Numbered from the stretch's first letter, positions 1-8,905 are shown. The stretch is DNA of 64,000 nt from Hyphomicrobium sp. ghe19 (GCF_902712875.1 NZ_LR743509.1:1936001-2000000); one strand, 5' to 3'. Notes: a model not told the origin generated them from the letters alone. Translations and numbers: made by a program.

Positions 1-1216
1 CGAACGTGCCAAGCGCGTCCATCATACCGTCGGCCGGCGCGTGATCGCGCGCCAAAGTCTTTTCATTGCGGATCAGCAGCAGACCCAGGATCGGCAGGAC
101 GACGATGACGGCAATGAAGGAGATGCAAACCGCCATGGCGCCGGCTTCTCCGAACGTGCGGATGAGCCCCGATTCGGACAATAGGAGAGCCAGAAACGCC
201 AGAAGCGTCGCGCCATGCGCCAGCACGCATGCGGGACCAACGACATTCACTGCGAACGTCACGGCCTGAAGCTTGGTATCGCCCTCGCGCAGACGAATGC
301 GAATGGCGGACACCATCTGCATGCTGTCGGCGAAGCCCATCACCAAGATGAGCGGCGTCATCACGTTCAGGAAGAGATTGAGTTTGAAGTTCAGCCAGCC
401 GAGCAGGCCCAGCGACCAGCAGACCGCGATGACGGGTGGCAGCGCTGCGACGAGCATCAGCGACACGCGCCGGAAGAACAGCGCCGCGATAGCCGCGCCG
501 AACAACAGGCCGAGGCCGTTATAGACGATCTGATCGCGCTCGACGGCGTTGCGGATTTCGAGTTGCATGACCGGCGCGCCGGCGAGCTTAACGCTGAGAC
601 CGACGGGTTCCAGATCTTCCTTCGCGGTCTGCTCGATATCGCCGATGACGGTTTTGGAGGATTTCTCGGCGACCACATCGCGATTGAGCGAGAGGACTAT
701 CAGCGCAAGCTGGCCGTCTTCCGACAGGAACTTGCCCTTGACGATGTCGTTGCTTTTCAGCGCGTCCATGATCTGGTCGAAGGCCGGACCTTCGGGCAGT
801 TCATCCGGGACGATGGGCGGCGCGTATCCCGTGGGATCGGGTTTGCCGCGGGCCGAGAGCATCGAGACGATGCCGTTGACGCCGTCGGCCAACTGCAGAT
901 CGGCGGCCGCGTTTGCGAAGGCCTTCAGGCCATCGTGGGTCAGAAGGTTCTTGCCTTCGACGACGACCAGCACATCGTATTCGCTGGAAGGAAAGCGCCG
1001 GTCGATCTCTTCGTAGGTATGGAATTCCGGTGTATTCGTGCGGAACAGCTCAGAGAGGCTGTCGTCCACTCTCAAGCGCGTCAGCCCGGTGACCGCAGCG
1101 GCGGTGATGAGCACGACGATAATGGCTGCAATGATCGGCGCCTTGATTCCGATGAGGCCGAGCTTGTTCAAGCCCAACGACATCAGATGCGGGCGTTGCG
1201 GCTCCGTTGGCTTCAA
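1..1216 (-). CDS. RND/MMPL-superfamily exporter, N-terminal part (runs off window)
   Basis: Reading the minus strand gives an open frame to the window edge. An N-terminal membrane helix (around IIAAIIVVLITAAAVTGL) is followed by a roughly 190-residue extracytoplasmic domain beginning LRVDDSLSELFR, then a cluster of hydrophobic helices (GLLFGAAIAALFF, LMLVAALPPVIAV, LNVMTPLILVMGF, then VLAHGATLLAFLALLL). This is the layout of COG1033-type predicted RND exporters, which move lipids or other hydrophobic substrates across the inner membrane; the substrate here cannot be told. I chose the TTG at 1216 because GGGGAGG lies 5 nt upstream; the first in-frame ATG (1183) has no such site. The other half is outside the window. 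Confidence 0.8.
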   Translation of the reverse strand, partial: MKPTEPQRPHLMSLGLNKLGLIGIKAPIIAAIIVVLITAAAVTGLTRLRVDDSLSELFRTNTPEFHTYEEIDRRFPSSEYDVLVVVEGKNLLTHDGLKAFANAAADLQLADGVNGIVSMLSARGKPDPTGYAPPIVPDELPEGPAFDQIMDALKSNDIVKGKFLSEDGQLALIVLSLNRDVVAEKSSKTVIGDIEQTAKEDLEPVGLSVKLAGAPVMQLEIRNAVERDQIVYNGLGLLFGAAIAALFFRRVSLMLVAALPPVIAVCWSLGLLGWLNFKLNLFLNVMTPLILVMGFADSMQMVSAIRIRLREGDTKLQAVTFAVNVVGPACVLAHGATLLAFLALLLSESGLIRTFGEAGAMAVCISFIAVIVVLPILGLLLIRNEKTLARDHAPADGMMDALGTF

Positions 1217-1515
1217 TGCATCCTCCCCAACGACTTCGATCTAAGAAGCCGCCCAGGCGCCCCCCTGCAATCGTGCGTTTGTTGCGGGAGACATCGCATT
1301 TTGCTGGGGTTGGGTGCAAGGACTACATCGCAGGGAACGCAGCGGTAAATAAGCAGTCATCAAGCGTGCGCCGGCATTGCCGACAACTTTGGCTAGAGAT
1401 GCGCGTTAGTGGGGATGCGAATCACGAGGCCACGCAAACTCTCCTTGCTTCAAGTCCGCCGGTTGTGGAACAGCCTCATGTTCATCCCCCCATCGCCTTC
1501 GATCTAGGATCTTCG

Positions 1516-2046
1516 ATGCTCAGAACCTCGCCGCTTCCGATTATCGCCACCGTATTCTTTGCCGCAATCGCCTTGGCGTTCGCGGGAGTGCCGAGCGCCT
1601 TCGCGTTGAAAAAGACGGTCGTCGGGCCCGTCGCGCTCGAGGTGCCGGACGATTTCAAAGAGGTCGCGGCCTCTGAGACGCCGACCATCCGCCAGGATGC
1701 TTCGGGCATCACAGTCGAAGTCTCGGAACTTCCTCCGGAAGCGCTGGAGGAATTCAGGGGACAGCCGTTTCTCGATTTTCTCGCGAGCCTCAAATATACG
1801 AACGCCGCGTACGCCCCCGGTGCGCTGGACCGGAGGGACACCTACAGCTACGTCCTGGCTGATGCCGTTGGGGCCAAGGGGCCTGAGTCGCGGTTCCTGC
1901 TGATTCTCGGCGATGCCAAACGGGCCGCCATCATCACCGCTTACGCGCCGAAGAGCGAGATCGACAACGGCCACGCGACCCGGGCTGCGATAGAGGCGAT
2001 ACTGTCGAGCGCTGCCGTCTTGCCTGCCGGTGCGGCGAAGCGCTGA
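1516..2046 (+). CDS. secreted protein of unknown function
   Basis: 176 residues. The first ~30 residues form a clear Sec signal peptide (hydrophobic core IIATVFFAAIALAFAGV, then PSAFA). The mature part starts LKKTVVGPVALEVP and has the mixed hydrophobic/acidic pattern of a small periplasmic alpha/beta domain, with no cysteines and no motif I can name. The frame is open further upstream (to 1207), but the ATG at 1516 puts the signal peptide at the N-terminus and is preferred. It stands alone between a minus-strand exporter and a gene-poor stretch. Confidence 0.75.
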   Translation: MLRTSPLPIIATVFFAAIALAFAGVPSAFALKKTVVGPVALEVPDDFKEVAASETPTIRQDASGITVEVSELPPEALEEFRGQPFLDFLASLKYTNAAYAPGALDRRDTYSYVLADAVGAKGPESRFLLILGDAKRAAIITAYAPKSEIDNGHATRAAIEAILSSAAVLPAGAAKR

Positions 2047-2474
2047 GCGCGCCGCGAAGCGGGCTTTTGTGCGCTGGTGCTGAACCTAGTCTGCATAGAG
2101 ACGCTAAACGATTGTGGCATCGGCCCCGATAAAAGCGATTGCCAACCTCGGATGAAGTCTGGGTTAGCGATGCGGAGCAACGGTCTTTGGTTTTTGAAAC
2201 ACGCAGCTGCGAAGTGTGCGATGTGGTCGGCATCGACAACGAAAAAAGAATCGCGTAGTTTGTTGGCTTCGTCTTCGCCGTGGACGTTAAAGCGGCGTTC
2301 CGTTTCATCAGTGCGATAACTGATGCCACTCGCCGCTCCAGAGCGATATCTGGTGTTTTCGCTCTTCGTTGGAAGCGATATTCCAACGCCACTTCTCCGT
2401 AGCTGGCGCGGTTAGCGAGCAAATTCCGCGGTCACCACACTTGGCCTTAACCGGCTCAAGCTTGAGCCTACCTA
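2047..2474. other. gene-poor intergenic stretch
   Basis: I see no convincing gene in these ~430 bases. A GC-rich imperfect hairpin with a short T tract just after the upstream stop (about 2051-2068) could end that transcript. A perfect 7-bp inverted repeat, CATCAGT with a 6-nt loop (2306-2325), is the only other structured element. The minus-strand open frames here lack protein-like composition. Confidence 0.5.
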
Positions 2475-2561
2475 ATGGGTATTCCCATGAGAGTAGTGCT
2501 GATCATTGACGTGGCGAGGGTCATCCTGGCCATCGCTATGGTTGTTGAATTACTGAAGTAA
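2475..2561 (+). CDS. candidate 28-residue hydrophobic small protein
   Basis: A short frame encodes MGIPMRVVLIIDVARV... ending VVELLK, a single hydrophobic segment flanked by charges, as in small membrane proteins. Its stop codon is 4 bases before a strong intrinsic terminator (2566-2592), which is the main support, because something must be transcribed into that terminator. No good Shine-Dalgarno is visible; an internal ATG at 2487 is an alternative start. It may instead be the 3' end of a small RNA. Confidence 0.35.
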   Translation: MGIPMRVVLIIDVARVILAIAMVVELLK

Positions 2562-2565
2562 GAAG

Positions 2566-2592
2566 AAAGCCCCGCTTCGCGGCGGGGCTTTT
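2566..2592 (+). terminator. intrinsic terminator
   Basis: AAAGCCCCGC and GCGGGGCTTT pair perfectly around a 6-base loop, followed by T residues. It directly follows the 28-codon frame ending at 2561 and precedes the tRNA gene. Confidence 0.8.
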
Positions 2593-2685
2593 GCAAAAAC
2601 GTCGCGTTCTTTCGGCCCATGCGCGGCGATGAGGGCCGCTTGACAGCCCAACCCGACGCCTCGCATAAGGGGCGCATCCCAAAAC

Positions 2686-2760
2686 GGGCGGTTAGCTCAG
2701 CGGTAGAGCACACGCTTCACACGCGTGGGGTCATAGGTTCAATCCCTATACCGCCCACCA
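2686..2760 (+). tRNA. tRNA-Val (anticodon CAC)
   Basis: 75 nt including an encoded CCA end. Acceptor stem GGGCGGT/ACCGCCC, D arm with TAGCTCAGCGGTAGAGC, anticodon stem CACGC/GCGTG around the loop TTCACAC (CAC at 2718-2720), and T arm with GGTTCAATCC. It reads GUG codons. All expected arms are complete. Confidence 0.97.
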
Positions 2761-2937
2761 TCCTTAATGCTTTGCGCATTCGACCACCTAGCTGCCCTTT
2801 CGCGCACGCGAAGGGAGACCCGAGTGGTTTAATTGTACCATCGAGAGTCATTTATCCCGTTTCCGCCACATTCCGCGCGAATTCGGCCATCAAACGCCGT
2901 CACTAAGGTCAACTGGGGGAGCCCGAGGGAGAACACT

Positions 2938-3486
2938 ATGACTATCAGGGGAATGAGCGTCGCGTTGCTGGCGCTATGTGCAATCGTCATGGCTGCGCCC
3001 GAGAGCCGTGCGGCATCCGCACGCGAGATCGACGTCAGCGTGCACGAAACGATGGAGAGATTTTTTTACAAGGTCGGCGGTGCACGCGATCTCGCGAACA
3101 AGGCCGCAGGCATTCTCGTTTTTCCATCGGTCGTGAAAGCCGGATTTGGCGTCGGCGGCGAATACGGCGAAGGCGCGCTTCTCGTGCGCGGCCGTAACGC
3201 CGGTTATTATAACACGCTGTCGGCCTCATTCGGCTTTCAGCTCGGCGTGCAGGAGCGGTCCGTCATCATCGCGTTCATGACGCCGGAAGCTCTCGATCAG
3301 TTTCGGCGCACGGCCGGGTGGAAGGTCGGAGTCGACGGCTCCGTCGCCATCATCACTGTCGGCGTCGGCGGCTCTATCGACACCAACAAGATCACGAGTC
3401 CCGTCGTCGGCTTCATCCTCGATCCGAAGGGCCTGATGTACAATCTCACGCTCGAGGGATCGAAGATCTCGCGCATTTCAAAGTAA
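2938..3486 (+). CDS. YSC84/SYLF-domain lipid-binding protein, secreted
   Basis: 182 residues. A signal peptide (MTIRGMSVALLALCAIVMAA, then PESRAAS) precedes a SYLF/YSC84 domain covering the rest. Family hallmarks include the KAAGILVFPSVVKAGFGVGGEYGEGAL segment in the first half (shown split here: KAAGILVFPSVVKAGFG and VGGEYGEGALL) and the closing GLMYNLTLEGSKISRI. SYLF proteins bind phosphoinositide-type or other lipids in eukaryotes; bacterial members are mostly uncharacterised envelope proteins. The ATG at 2938 has a GAGGGAG site upstream; an earlier in-frame start (2833) would bury the signal peptide. A 10-bp perfect hairpin follows the gene. Confidence 0.88.
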   Translation: MTIRGMSVALLALCAIVMAAPESRAASAREIDVSVHETMERFFYKVGGARDLANKAAGILVFPSVVKAGFGVGGEYGEGALLVRGRNAGYYNTLSASFGFQLGVQERSVIIAFMTPEALDQFRRTAGWKVGVDGSVAIITVGVGGSIDTNKITSPVVGFILDPKGLMYNLTLEGSKISRISK

Positions 3487-3525
3487 GTCCGGTTCTAGGA
3501 AGATCCGGTACTCAGGGCCTTGGTT

Positions 3526-3549
3526 GGGCTGTTCCGCAGGGAACAGCCC
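3526..3549 (+). terminator. perfect 10-bp hairpin after the YSC84-like gene
   Basis: GGGCTGTTCC and GGAACAGCCC pair around a 4-base loop. No U tract follows, so it may be a weak terminator, an mRNA 3' stabiliser, or an attenuator before the small frame at 3598. Confidence 0.5.
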
Positions 3550-3597
3550 GGTCAACTGGATAAGTGCTGTACTGCCCCGGTTCACGAAGGGGCACGC

Positions 3598-3738
3598 ATG
3601 CAAAAATCATTTTTGAAGGGCCGCGCGTTTGGCGCCGCCGTTATCGCGTTCGCCGGCGTTGCAAGCGGCGTTGCGCAGATTGATCATTCCGGATGCCGGG
3701 CGGTAACGAAGTACGTAGATCCAGCGTACACACCGTAA
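3598..3738 (+). CDS. 46-residue putative secreted peptide
   Basis: The ATG at 3598 has an AAGG site 8 nt upstream. The peptide begins MQKSFLKGRAFGAAVIAF with AGVASGVAQ next, a plausible signal peptide and cleavage site, leaving a mature part of only about 20 residues with one cysteine (IDHSGCRAVTKYVDPAYTP). It could be a short lipoprotein-like or secreted peptide, or the remnant of a larger secreted protein. It sits 56 bp before msrA on the same strand. Confidence 0.45.
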   Translation: MQKSFLKGRAFGAAVIAFAGVASGVAQIDHSGCRAVTKYVDPAYTP

Positions 3739-3794
3739 CGTAGTCATTATGCAGCGAGCCCGCATCAGCGCAGCTTAACTGCCGGAGCGACCCT

Positions 3795-4538
3795 ATGGCA
3801 CTGAACAGCACATCGTTCTCGAAGCCAGACCGCTGGTTCTTTTGGCTTACCCTCGCCGCCGCGGTCCTCGGCTTGTTGTCGTTTTTGGGCGGATCGCGCC
3901 TCGTCGCCGAGGAAGGCGTGCCCATCCCGGCGCCGGTCGTCGATGAGCGTCCGGAGGCGGATGCCGGTTTGGAGACAACGGTGCTGGCCGGTGGCTGCTT
4001 CTGGGGCGTCCAAGGCGTGTTCCAGCATGTCGAAGGCGTGGCGGGGGCAACGTCCGGCTACACGGGCGGCAAGCGGGAAGACGCGCACTACAATGTCGTT
4101 GGCACGGGCGATACGGGCCATGCCGAGTCCGTCCAGATCAAATTCGATCCCAAGAGGATCAGCTACGGGAAGCTCCTGCAGATCTACTTCTCGGTCGCGC
4201 ACGATCCGACATTGCTCAATCGCCAGGGACCCGATACGGGGACGCAATACCGGTCGACGATTTTCCCGCAGACGCCTGAGCAGGGCAAAATCGCGGAGGC
4301 GTATATCGCTCAGCTCGGCAACGCTCACGTCTTCCCGGGGAAGATCGCGACGACGGTGGAACCCGGCCGCACGTTCTATGCAGCCGAGGACTATCATCAG
4401 AATTTTCTGACGCTCAATCCGACCTATCCGTACATCGCCATCAACGACATGCCGAAGATCGAGAACCTGAAGAAGCTTTTCCCGGAAAACTATCGGGCCG
4501 CGCCCGTGTTGGTCGCGACCGCCAAGCCGACGAACTGA
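3795..4538 (+). CDS. msrA: peptide methionine-S-sulfoxide reductase MsrA, membrane-anchored/exported
   Basis: 247 residues. The catalytic motif GGCFWG is present with Cys68 as nucleophile, followed by the MsrA-typical GYTGG, the HAE segment of GDTGHAESVQI, and the late AEDYHQNF. Family members reduce methionine-S-sulfoxide in proteins through a sulfenic-acid intermediate. Unlike cytosolic MsrA (~170-210 aa), this one has a 55-residue N-terminal extension with a hydrophobic helix (residues ~15-33), which points to an inner-membrane-anchored or periplasmic enzyme repairing envelope proteins. No MsrB domain is fused. Confidence 0.95.
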   Translation: MALNSTSFSKPDRWFFWLTLAAAVLGLLSFLGGSRLVAEEGVPIPAPVVDERPEADAGLETTVLAGGCFWGVQGVFQHVEGVAGATSGYTGGKREDAHYNVVGTGDTGHAESVQIKFDPKRISYGKLLQIYFSVAHDPTLLNRQGPDTGTQYRSTIFPQTPEQGKIAEAYIAQLGNAHVFPGKIATTVEPGRTFYAAEDYHQNFLTLNPTYPYIAINDMPKIENLKKLFPENYRAAPVLVATAKPTN

Positions 4539-4563
4539 CAATCACACTTCGATCGTTGGCTGG

Positions 4564-4583
4564 ATCCCGGCCTTCGCCGGGAT
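4564..4583. repeat. REP-like palindrome / likely bidirectional terminator
   Basis: ATCCCGGC-CTTC-GCCGGGAT forms a perfect 8-bp stem with a 4-base loop between the convergent msrA and decarboxylase genes. The surrounding ctggATCCCGGCcttcGCCGGGATgac wording is typical of dispersed intergenic palindromes in alphaproteobacteria. No second copy is seen in this window. Confidence 0.6.
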
Positions 4584-4615
4584 GACGTTGCGGGAGATGC
4601 TTCGACGTCGCGTGC

Positions 4616-5794
4616 TTAGGCGTTGCGGACCATCGGCTCGAGATCTTCGGTATAGATCGAATACATCGGCTCATCCTGCAGGATGACGTCGGTGTATTCG
4701 CCGTAACCGTTGAAGCGTGTCGCCATGGCGCGCGCGTACGCACCGAGATTGCCGATCTCGATGTAGTCGCCTTCGCGGACAGACGCGGGCAGCATGAACG
4801 GCCCTTTCATGCGATCGATCGAGTCACACGTCGGCCCCCAGAACTCGAACGGTTCGAGGGGCTCGTTCGGATCGAGACCCGGGCGGATCAGCCGAACCGG
4901 GAATATGAAGCCCAGATGTGCGCTGTCGAAGAGCGCGCCATAGGAGCCATCGTTGATGAACAGCTGGTTGCCGGGCTTCCGGAGATCGACCTTTACGATC
5001 AAGCTTTCAGCTTCGGCCACGAGCGCCCTGCCCGGTTCGCAGATCAGGCGGCAATGCTCGGTCACCGGCATCTTCGCCATCGACGATTTGATGACTTCCA
5101 TGAAGTCGGACAGGCGCGCGGGCACACTATCGGTGTAGCGCGACGGGAACCCGCCGCCGATGTCGATCGCATCAACGACGACGCCGGCTTTCACGATGTG
5201 CTTTTTGACTTCCTCGAAGGCCATTGCATAGGCGTCCGGCGTCACCGTCTGCGAGCCGACGTGGAACGTGATGCCGAGTTCGTCGGCGACCTGGCGCGCC
5301 TTGACGAGCAGACGCTGCGCCCGCTGACCGGAAATGCCGAATTTGTGCTCGAGGGGAACGCGGCTGTTTTTCGCCGGCACCGAGACGCGGACGAACAGCT
5401 CGAGGTCTTTCGCGCCGTCAGTCTCCTCGATAATCTTCTGCAGCTCGTCCTCGCTGTCGAGGGCAAAGCACTTGATGTCGTAGTCGAAATACGCGCGCCG
5501 GATGGCGTAGCGGGATTTGACCGGATGCATGAAGTGGAGACGCACGCCCGGAATGGTCGCGGCGTCTTCGAGTTCCGCCACGGAGGCGACGTCGAACTGC
5601 TTGATCCCCGCGCCGAAGAGTGCGCCGATCAGAAAGACGGAGCTGTTCGCCTTGTAGGCGTAGGCCACCTCGCCCGGAAAATTTTTGATGAACCAGCGCG
5701 CGGCGCGGCCGGCTGCATGGGGACGAGCTGCGAAGACCGGAAGATCCGGCTTCATCTCGGTCACCATTTCTAGGGCGGTGGCAAACTTCTCCAT
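4616..5794 (-). CDS. ornithine/lysine decarboxylase, fold-type III PLP enzyme
   Basis: 392 residues. The order of motifs is that of the Orn/DAP/Arg decarboxylase 2 family: PLP lysine in AYAYKANS, HVGSQ, the glycine-rich DIGGGFPS phosphate loop, EPGRALV, and the catalytic cysteine in GPTCDSID. The size and the CDS motif fit the rhizobial ornithine/lysine decarboxylases that make putrescine or cadaverine, better than DAP decarboxylase. The ATG at 5794 has AGGAGG about 10 nt upstream; an in-frame ATG at 5884 would add 30 residues without family character. It converges on msrA. Confidence 0.88.
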   Translation of the reverse strand: MEKFATALEMVTEMKPDLPVFAARPHAAGRAARWFIKNFPGEVAYAYKANSSVFLIGALFGAGIKQFDVASVAELEDAATIPGVRLHFMHPVKSRYAIRRAYFDYDIKCFALDSEDELQKIIEETDGAKDLELFVRVSVPAKNSRVPLEHKFGISGQRAQRLLVKARQVADELGITFHVGSQTVTPDAYAMAFEEVKKHIVKAGVVVDAIDIGGGFPSRYTDSVPARLSDFMEVIKSSMAKMPVTEHCRLICEPGRALVAEAESLIVKVDLRKPGNQLFINDGSYGALFDSAHLGFIFPVRLIRPGLDPNEPLEPFEFWGPTCDSIDRMKGPFMLPASVREGDYIEIGNLGAYARAMATRFNGYGEYTDVILQDEPMYSIYTEDLEPMVRNA

Positions 5795-6074
5795 CGCGAA
5801 AGAACCTCCTGCGGAAGACCTATCCGGTTTCGCTCGCGGCAGCCGAGCAATGTCGGCTCTGGATGATATATTGAAGGGGTGCATTTAGGTATCTCGGCCC
5901 CCGCTGTAAAGCCTTTCGGAACCCAAACGCTCTTCAGGATCGCCGGATTCTCGCTCCGTGGCGAGGGACTGCCGCGAATGACGCACCTTGCGATGCCTTT
6001 TGGCATCTCTCACGGTCGACACATGTCAGTTTGATGAAGGTCTTGATGGAGGGCGGGGCAACGCGAACAGCCGG

Positions 6075-8402
6075 CTAGCTGCGCCCGAGGACGAGAATCG
6101 CGCGGCCGTCACGCAGAGACTTCTCGCTCGCCACGTCCGGCCGCGGCGCCGGGATGCGCTCGCCGCGATCCTGTTGGCGACGGAGAGCGCCTGATCGCGC
6201 GATACGGGCACGCTCTGCCTTTTCCGGACTCGTTCGCATCTCCCAATCGGTGACGAGCGTGTCTTGAAGGAAATTCTCCCAGTTGCCGAGAACCGTGAAA
6301 CGCTGCCGTTCGAAATCATGCTCGATACCGACAGGCGGCGTCGCGCTCGTCGAACAGCGTCCGAGGATCGTTTCGCTGCCTTCGGCCTTGTAGCGCAACT
6401 GAAACGGCGCGTCGGAAGGCGGGATGCTGACGGCTTCACCCGCGTGGATGAGGTTGTCGCTTTGAAAGTCGCTCGGGAAAAGCACCGTCGCGACGCCTGC
6501 TGAATCGACGCTTATGACGGTCAGGTAGCATTCGTTGTCGGCCTCGGCCTTGATCGTCACGAGGTCGCCTGGCACCGGCCGCGGCTTGTCGAACCACATC
6601 GTCAGTCCGATCTCCGACTTGACGTCGCGCAGGAAGCCCGCCGACGCCGTGGTTTGGACTGGCGCATCCGTGCCTTTCAGAAGCGAAAAGAGGCGCTCGA
6701 GTTCGTTGCGGGAGAGCACGCCATGCAAGAGGCGGCGTGCGAGTGGCGCGGCCGCGCCTTTCGCATCGGCCAGCTCTTTCAAGAACTCCGGACGTTCGAG
6801 ACCTGTTTCGCCCAGCGCCACCTCGAAGTCGGCGCCTTCGCGGTAGCGGCGCGCCAAGCCCGTAACCAGCTCGTCGCCGTGCACCCTCATGTCGAGATCG
6901 ACGCCAGCAGCCTTGGCAGCGGCACGATAGCGATCCCAGCCGCCGAGCATCAACAATGCATTTTCGCTATCGGTGCCAAAGAGCGGCAGGGCGGCACGAC
7001 GGTCGGGCGCCATCGGTCCGGCGGCGATATCAACTGGACCGGCGGCGCGGAAATCATCCTTGGCTTGCACCAATCCCTCCGTGTGGCACGCAAAGCAATT
7101 GGCGCCGGCTTTCGTCACCGGTTCGACGGCATCGGCCTCGACGCCAGCGTAGGGCTTTTCGATTCCCGGCAAGGCACGGTCGACGCGATTGCCCGCGGCA
7201 TCGAAAAGCGCGAATGCGTAAAACCCATTCGGCAGTGCGAAGAGCGCGCGTATCTGATCGGGCTTGAACGGCTGCTTTGCCGTCGTTGCCGATTTCGGAC
7301 CTTGCGGGCGCTCGAAGACATCCTGCTCACCGGTGCTTGTCGCGAAGTCGTAGGCGAGCCAGAGGCCAGCCGGCTTTCCGGGGTGCCTTTCGATCAACCG
7401 GTTGCCGCGCGTCACGGCGCTTTCGCGGATCGCGATGCGGCGCACCGAGCCCGCTCGAATGTTGGCATCGAGGTCGGTCCCGTTCATTGTCGCGAGGCTG
7501 GCGAGCTTTGTGGGAAGCCCGAGCAGCGCGTAATAGAGCGGCGTTTCTCCGGCCGCGGCCGCGAGCCAATCGCCGTTGACCACGACAGCCGGGCTGCCGG
7601 CGGTTTTCACGACATCCGGCGCGACGACGTGCAGGAGAGCCGGAGGATATGCCTTTTCGATCAGCTTCCAGCGCGCGTTATCCCAGCCGTAATCGGCGAG
7701 GCGGAAGGAGAACACCGTGCCCACGTCGTCGAGTGGTGTGAGCTTCACGGGTTCGGGTGCCCACGACAGACTGTTCATGAGCTTGTTGAGCGCCTTGCCG
7801 TAAGCGGTCATTTCGGCGGCGGTGGCGCATGAGTTGTAGAGATGGACGAGCGAGATGAAACGCACGTCCTTGCCTTGATCGCGTTCGAGGTGCTGGACCT
7901 CTCGCATCATCTTATCGATCGCGGCGGGGCGCACGGGCTCGCGGGACGGGCAACTCTGCACGGCGGGGGCAAGATCCTTGATCCACCGGCGAACGGCTAG
8001 AATGTCATCCGGCGTCGGCTCAGGCTTGGCGTCCGGACCGGTGAAAACATCAAGCGGCGCATGGCGCGTTTCGAAAACGTCGTAGAGACGCGACGCGTCA
8101 GGGAGGCCGGGCTTCACCAGAACGGGATCGCGTGCCTGATCCTGGATCGCCAGAATGTTGGCGAGGCCGCCGGATGGGAGCGGCCTCTCCAGCCGCCCGG
8201 CCTGGTGACAGCGGGCGCAGTGGGTCTCCAGCACGCTATAGGCCTTCGCGGCGCGCGGCTCATCGGGACGGACCGGTACCGATACGGCAGCGTTCTTCCT
8301 GGCGTTGGGGCTGACCTGCGCGATGGCAAGATTGCTCACGAGCGCCAAGCCGAGGAGGCTCGCAAGCAGGCATGCAGAATTTGTCAGGTGTCTCAACCGC
8401 AC
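6075..8402 (-). CDS. large secreted c-type cytochrome-like protein with DUF4384-like C-terminus
   Basis: 775 residues with a Sec signal peptide (CLLASLLGLALVSNLAIAQ). Two haem-binding CxxCH motifs are visible: THCARCHQ near residue 60, inside a planctomycete-cytochrome-like segment, and NCFACHTEG near the middle. The C-terminal third contains IGLTMWFDKPRPVPGDLVTIKAEADNEC-type text (IGLTMWFDKPRPVPGD, then ECYLTVISVDSAGV) that matches the DUF4384 style, a domain that usually senses or binds in the envelope. It is probably periplasmic and haem-binding, with no known reaction. It is transcribed alone, with ~240 bp upstream. Confidence 0.7.
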   Translation of the reverse strand: MRLRHLTNSACLLASLLGLALVSNLAIAQVSPNARKNAAVSVPVRPDEPRAAKAYSVLETHCARCHQAGRLERPLPSGGLANILAIQDQARDPVLVKPGLPDASRLYDVFETRHAPLDVFTGPDAKPEPTPDDILAVRRWIKDLAPAVQSCPSREPVRPAAIDKMMREVQHLERDQGKDVRFISLVHLYNSCATAAEMTAYGKALNKLMNSLSWAPEPVKLTPLDDVGTVFSFRLADYGWDNARWKLIEKAYPPALLHVVAPDVVKTAGSPAVVVNGDWLAAAAGETPLYYALLGLPTKLASLATMNGTDLDANIRAGSVRRIAIRESAVTRGNRLIERHPGKPAGLWLAYDFATSTGEQDVFERPQGPKSATTAKQPFKPDQIRALFALPNGFYAFALFDAAGNRVDRALPGIEKPYAGVEADAVEPVTKAGANCFACHTEGLVQAKDDFRAAGPVDIAAGPMAPDRRAALPLFGTDSENALLMLGGWDRYRAAAKAAGVDLDMRVHGDELVTGLARRYREGADFEVALGETGLERPEFLKELADAKGAAAPLARRLLHGVLSRNELERLFSLLKGTDAPVQTTASAGFLRDVKSEIGLTMWFDKPRPVPGDLVTIKAEADNECYLTVISVDSAGVATVLFPSDFQSDNLIHAGEAVSIPPSDAPFQLRYKAEGSETILGRCSTSATPPVGIEHDFERQRFTVLGNWENFLQDTLVTDWEMRTSPEKAERARIARSGALRRQQDRGERIPAPRPDVASEKSLRDGRAILVLGRS

Positions 8403-8642
8403 GTCCTTGGGGCCCCCGCCCGGTCTTTTTTCTTGTCCGCCGCTCCCTAGCGGCCAGGCGCGGCACCATCGTGGCGCGGGCGCGTGAGTCGCCGCAGCGT
8501 GCCGTCGTTAACAGAGATGAAGAATTCGTTAAATCGCTGAAGTGCGAGTTAGGCATTCCGAGACTTCAAAATCGACCGGAAAGCAAAGATCGGTTACAAA
8601 GATCTTACTTCAATCGATCAAACAGGCGCAGGCAGCTAAACC

Positions 8643-8813
8643 ATGGACCTCAAGGCAGCAAGGGATCGGAATTCGCCAGCCGACCGTCTGGCTTTAGCGA
8701 CCATGATGATCTGCTTCCTCGCGACTGGAGGACTCCTGATCACGACGCTTGCCCGTATGCCACACGCCCAAGTTCAAGACGCAAACATCCCAAGCACTGC
8801 CACGACGAAGTAG
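8643..8813 (+). CDS. 56-residue single-pass membrane protein
   Basis: The frame encodes a charged N-terminus (MDLKAARDRNSPADR) and one hydrophobic helix (LALATMMICFLATGGLLITTL), then a short polar tail ending STATTK. Charge distribution predicts the N-terminus in the cytoplasm. A strong terminator follows 60 bases later, consistent with an independent small transcription unit. It is divergent from the cytochrome gene. I do not recognise a family. Confidence 0.55.
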   Translation: MDLKAARDRNSPADRLALATMMICFLATGGLLITTLARMPHAQVQDANIPSTATTK

Positions 8814-8873
8814 TCACGTGCCTATCTGACTCTCCCTTCGATCCTGACGTTCTAGATCCATACCGATCCGATT

Positions 8874-8905
8874 GGGCCCCTCGCATCCAGCGCGGGGCCC
8901 TTTTT
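8874..8905 (+). terminator. intrinsic terminator
   Basis: GGGCCCC pairs with GGGGCCC across a 13-base loop and is followed by TTTTT. It ends the unit carrying the 56-residue membrane protein. On the minus strand it is less well formed. Confidence 0.8.

Noticed and set aside
215..1348. 377-codon plus-strand open frame
   Set aside because: It is the antisense of the RND exporter; the minus strand gives clean membrane helices, and this frame has a composition unlike a real protein.
2306..2325. Host palindrome sharing 13 bp (ATCAGTGCGATAA) with the phage operator region at 27810-27822
   Set aside because: Its symmetry is different (CATCAGT/ACTGATG) and it lacks a CGCAAC half-site, so the match is probably chance.
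8119..8230. Reading the CxxCH gene as a photosynthetic or respiratory cytochrome c
   Set aside because: The haem motifs lie in a 775-residue protein with no class I cytochrome size or spacing and no neighbouring electron-transfer genes.
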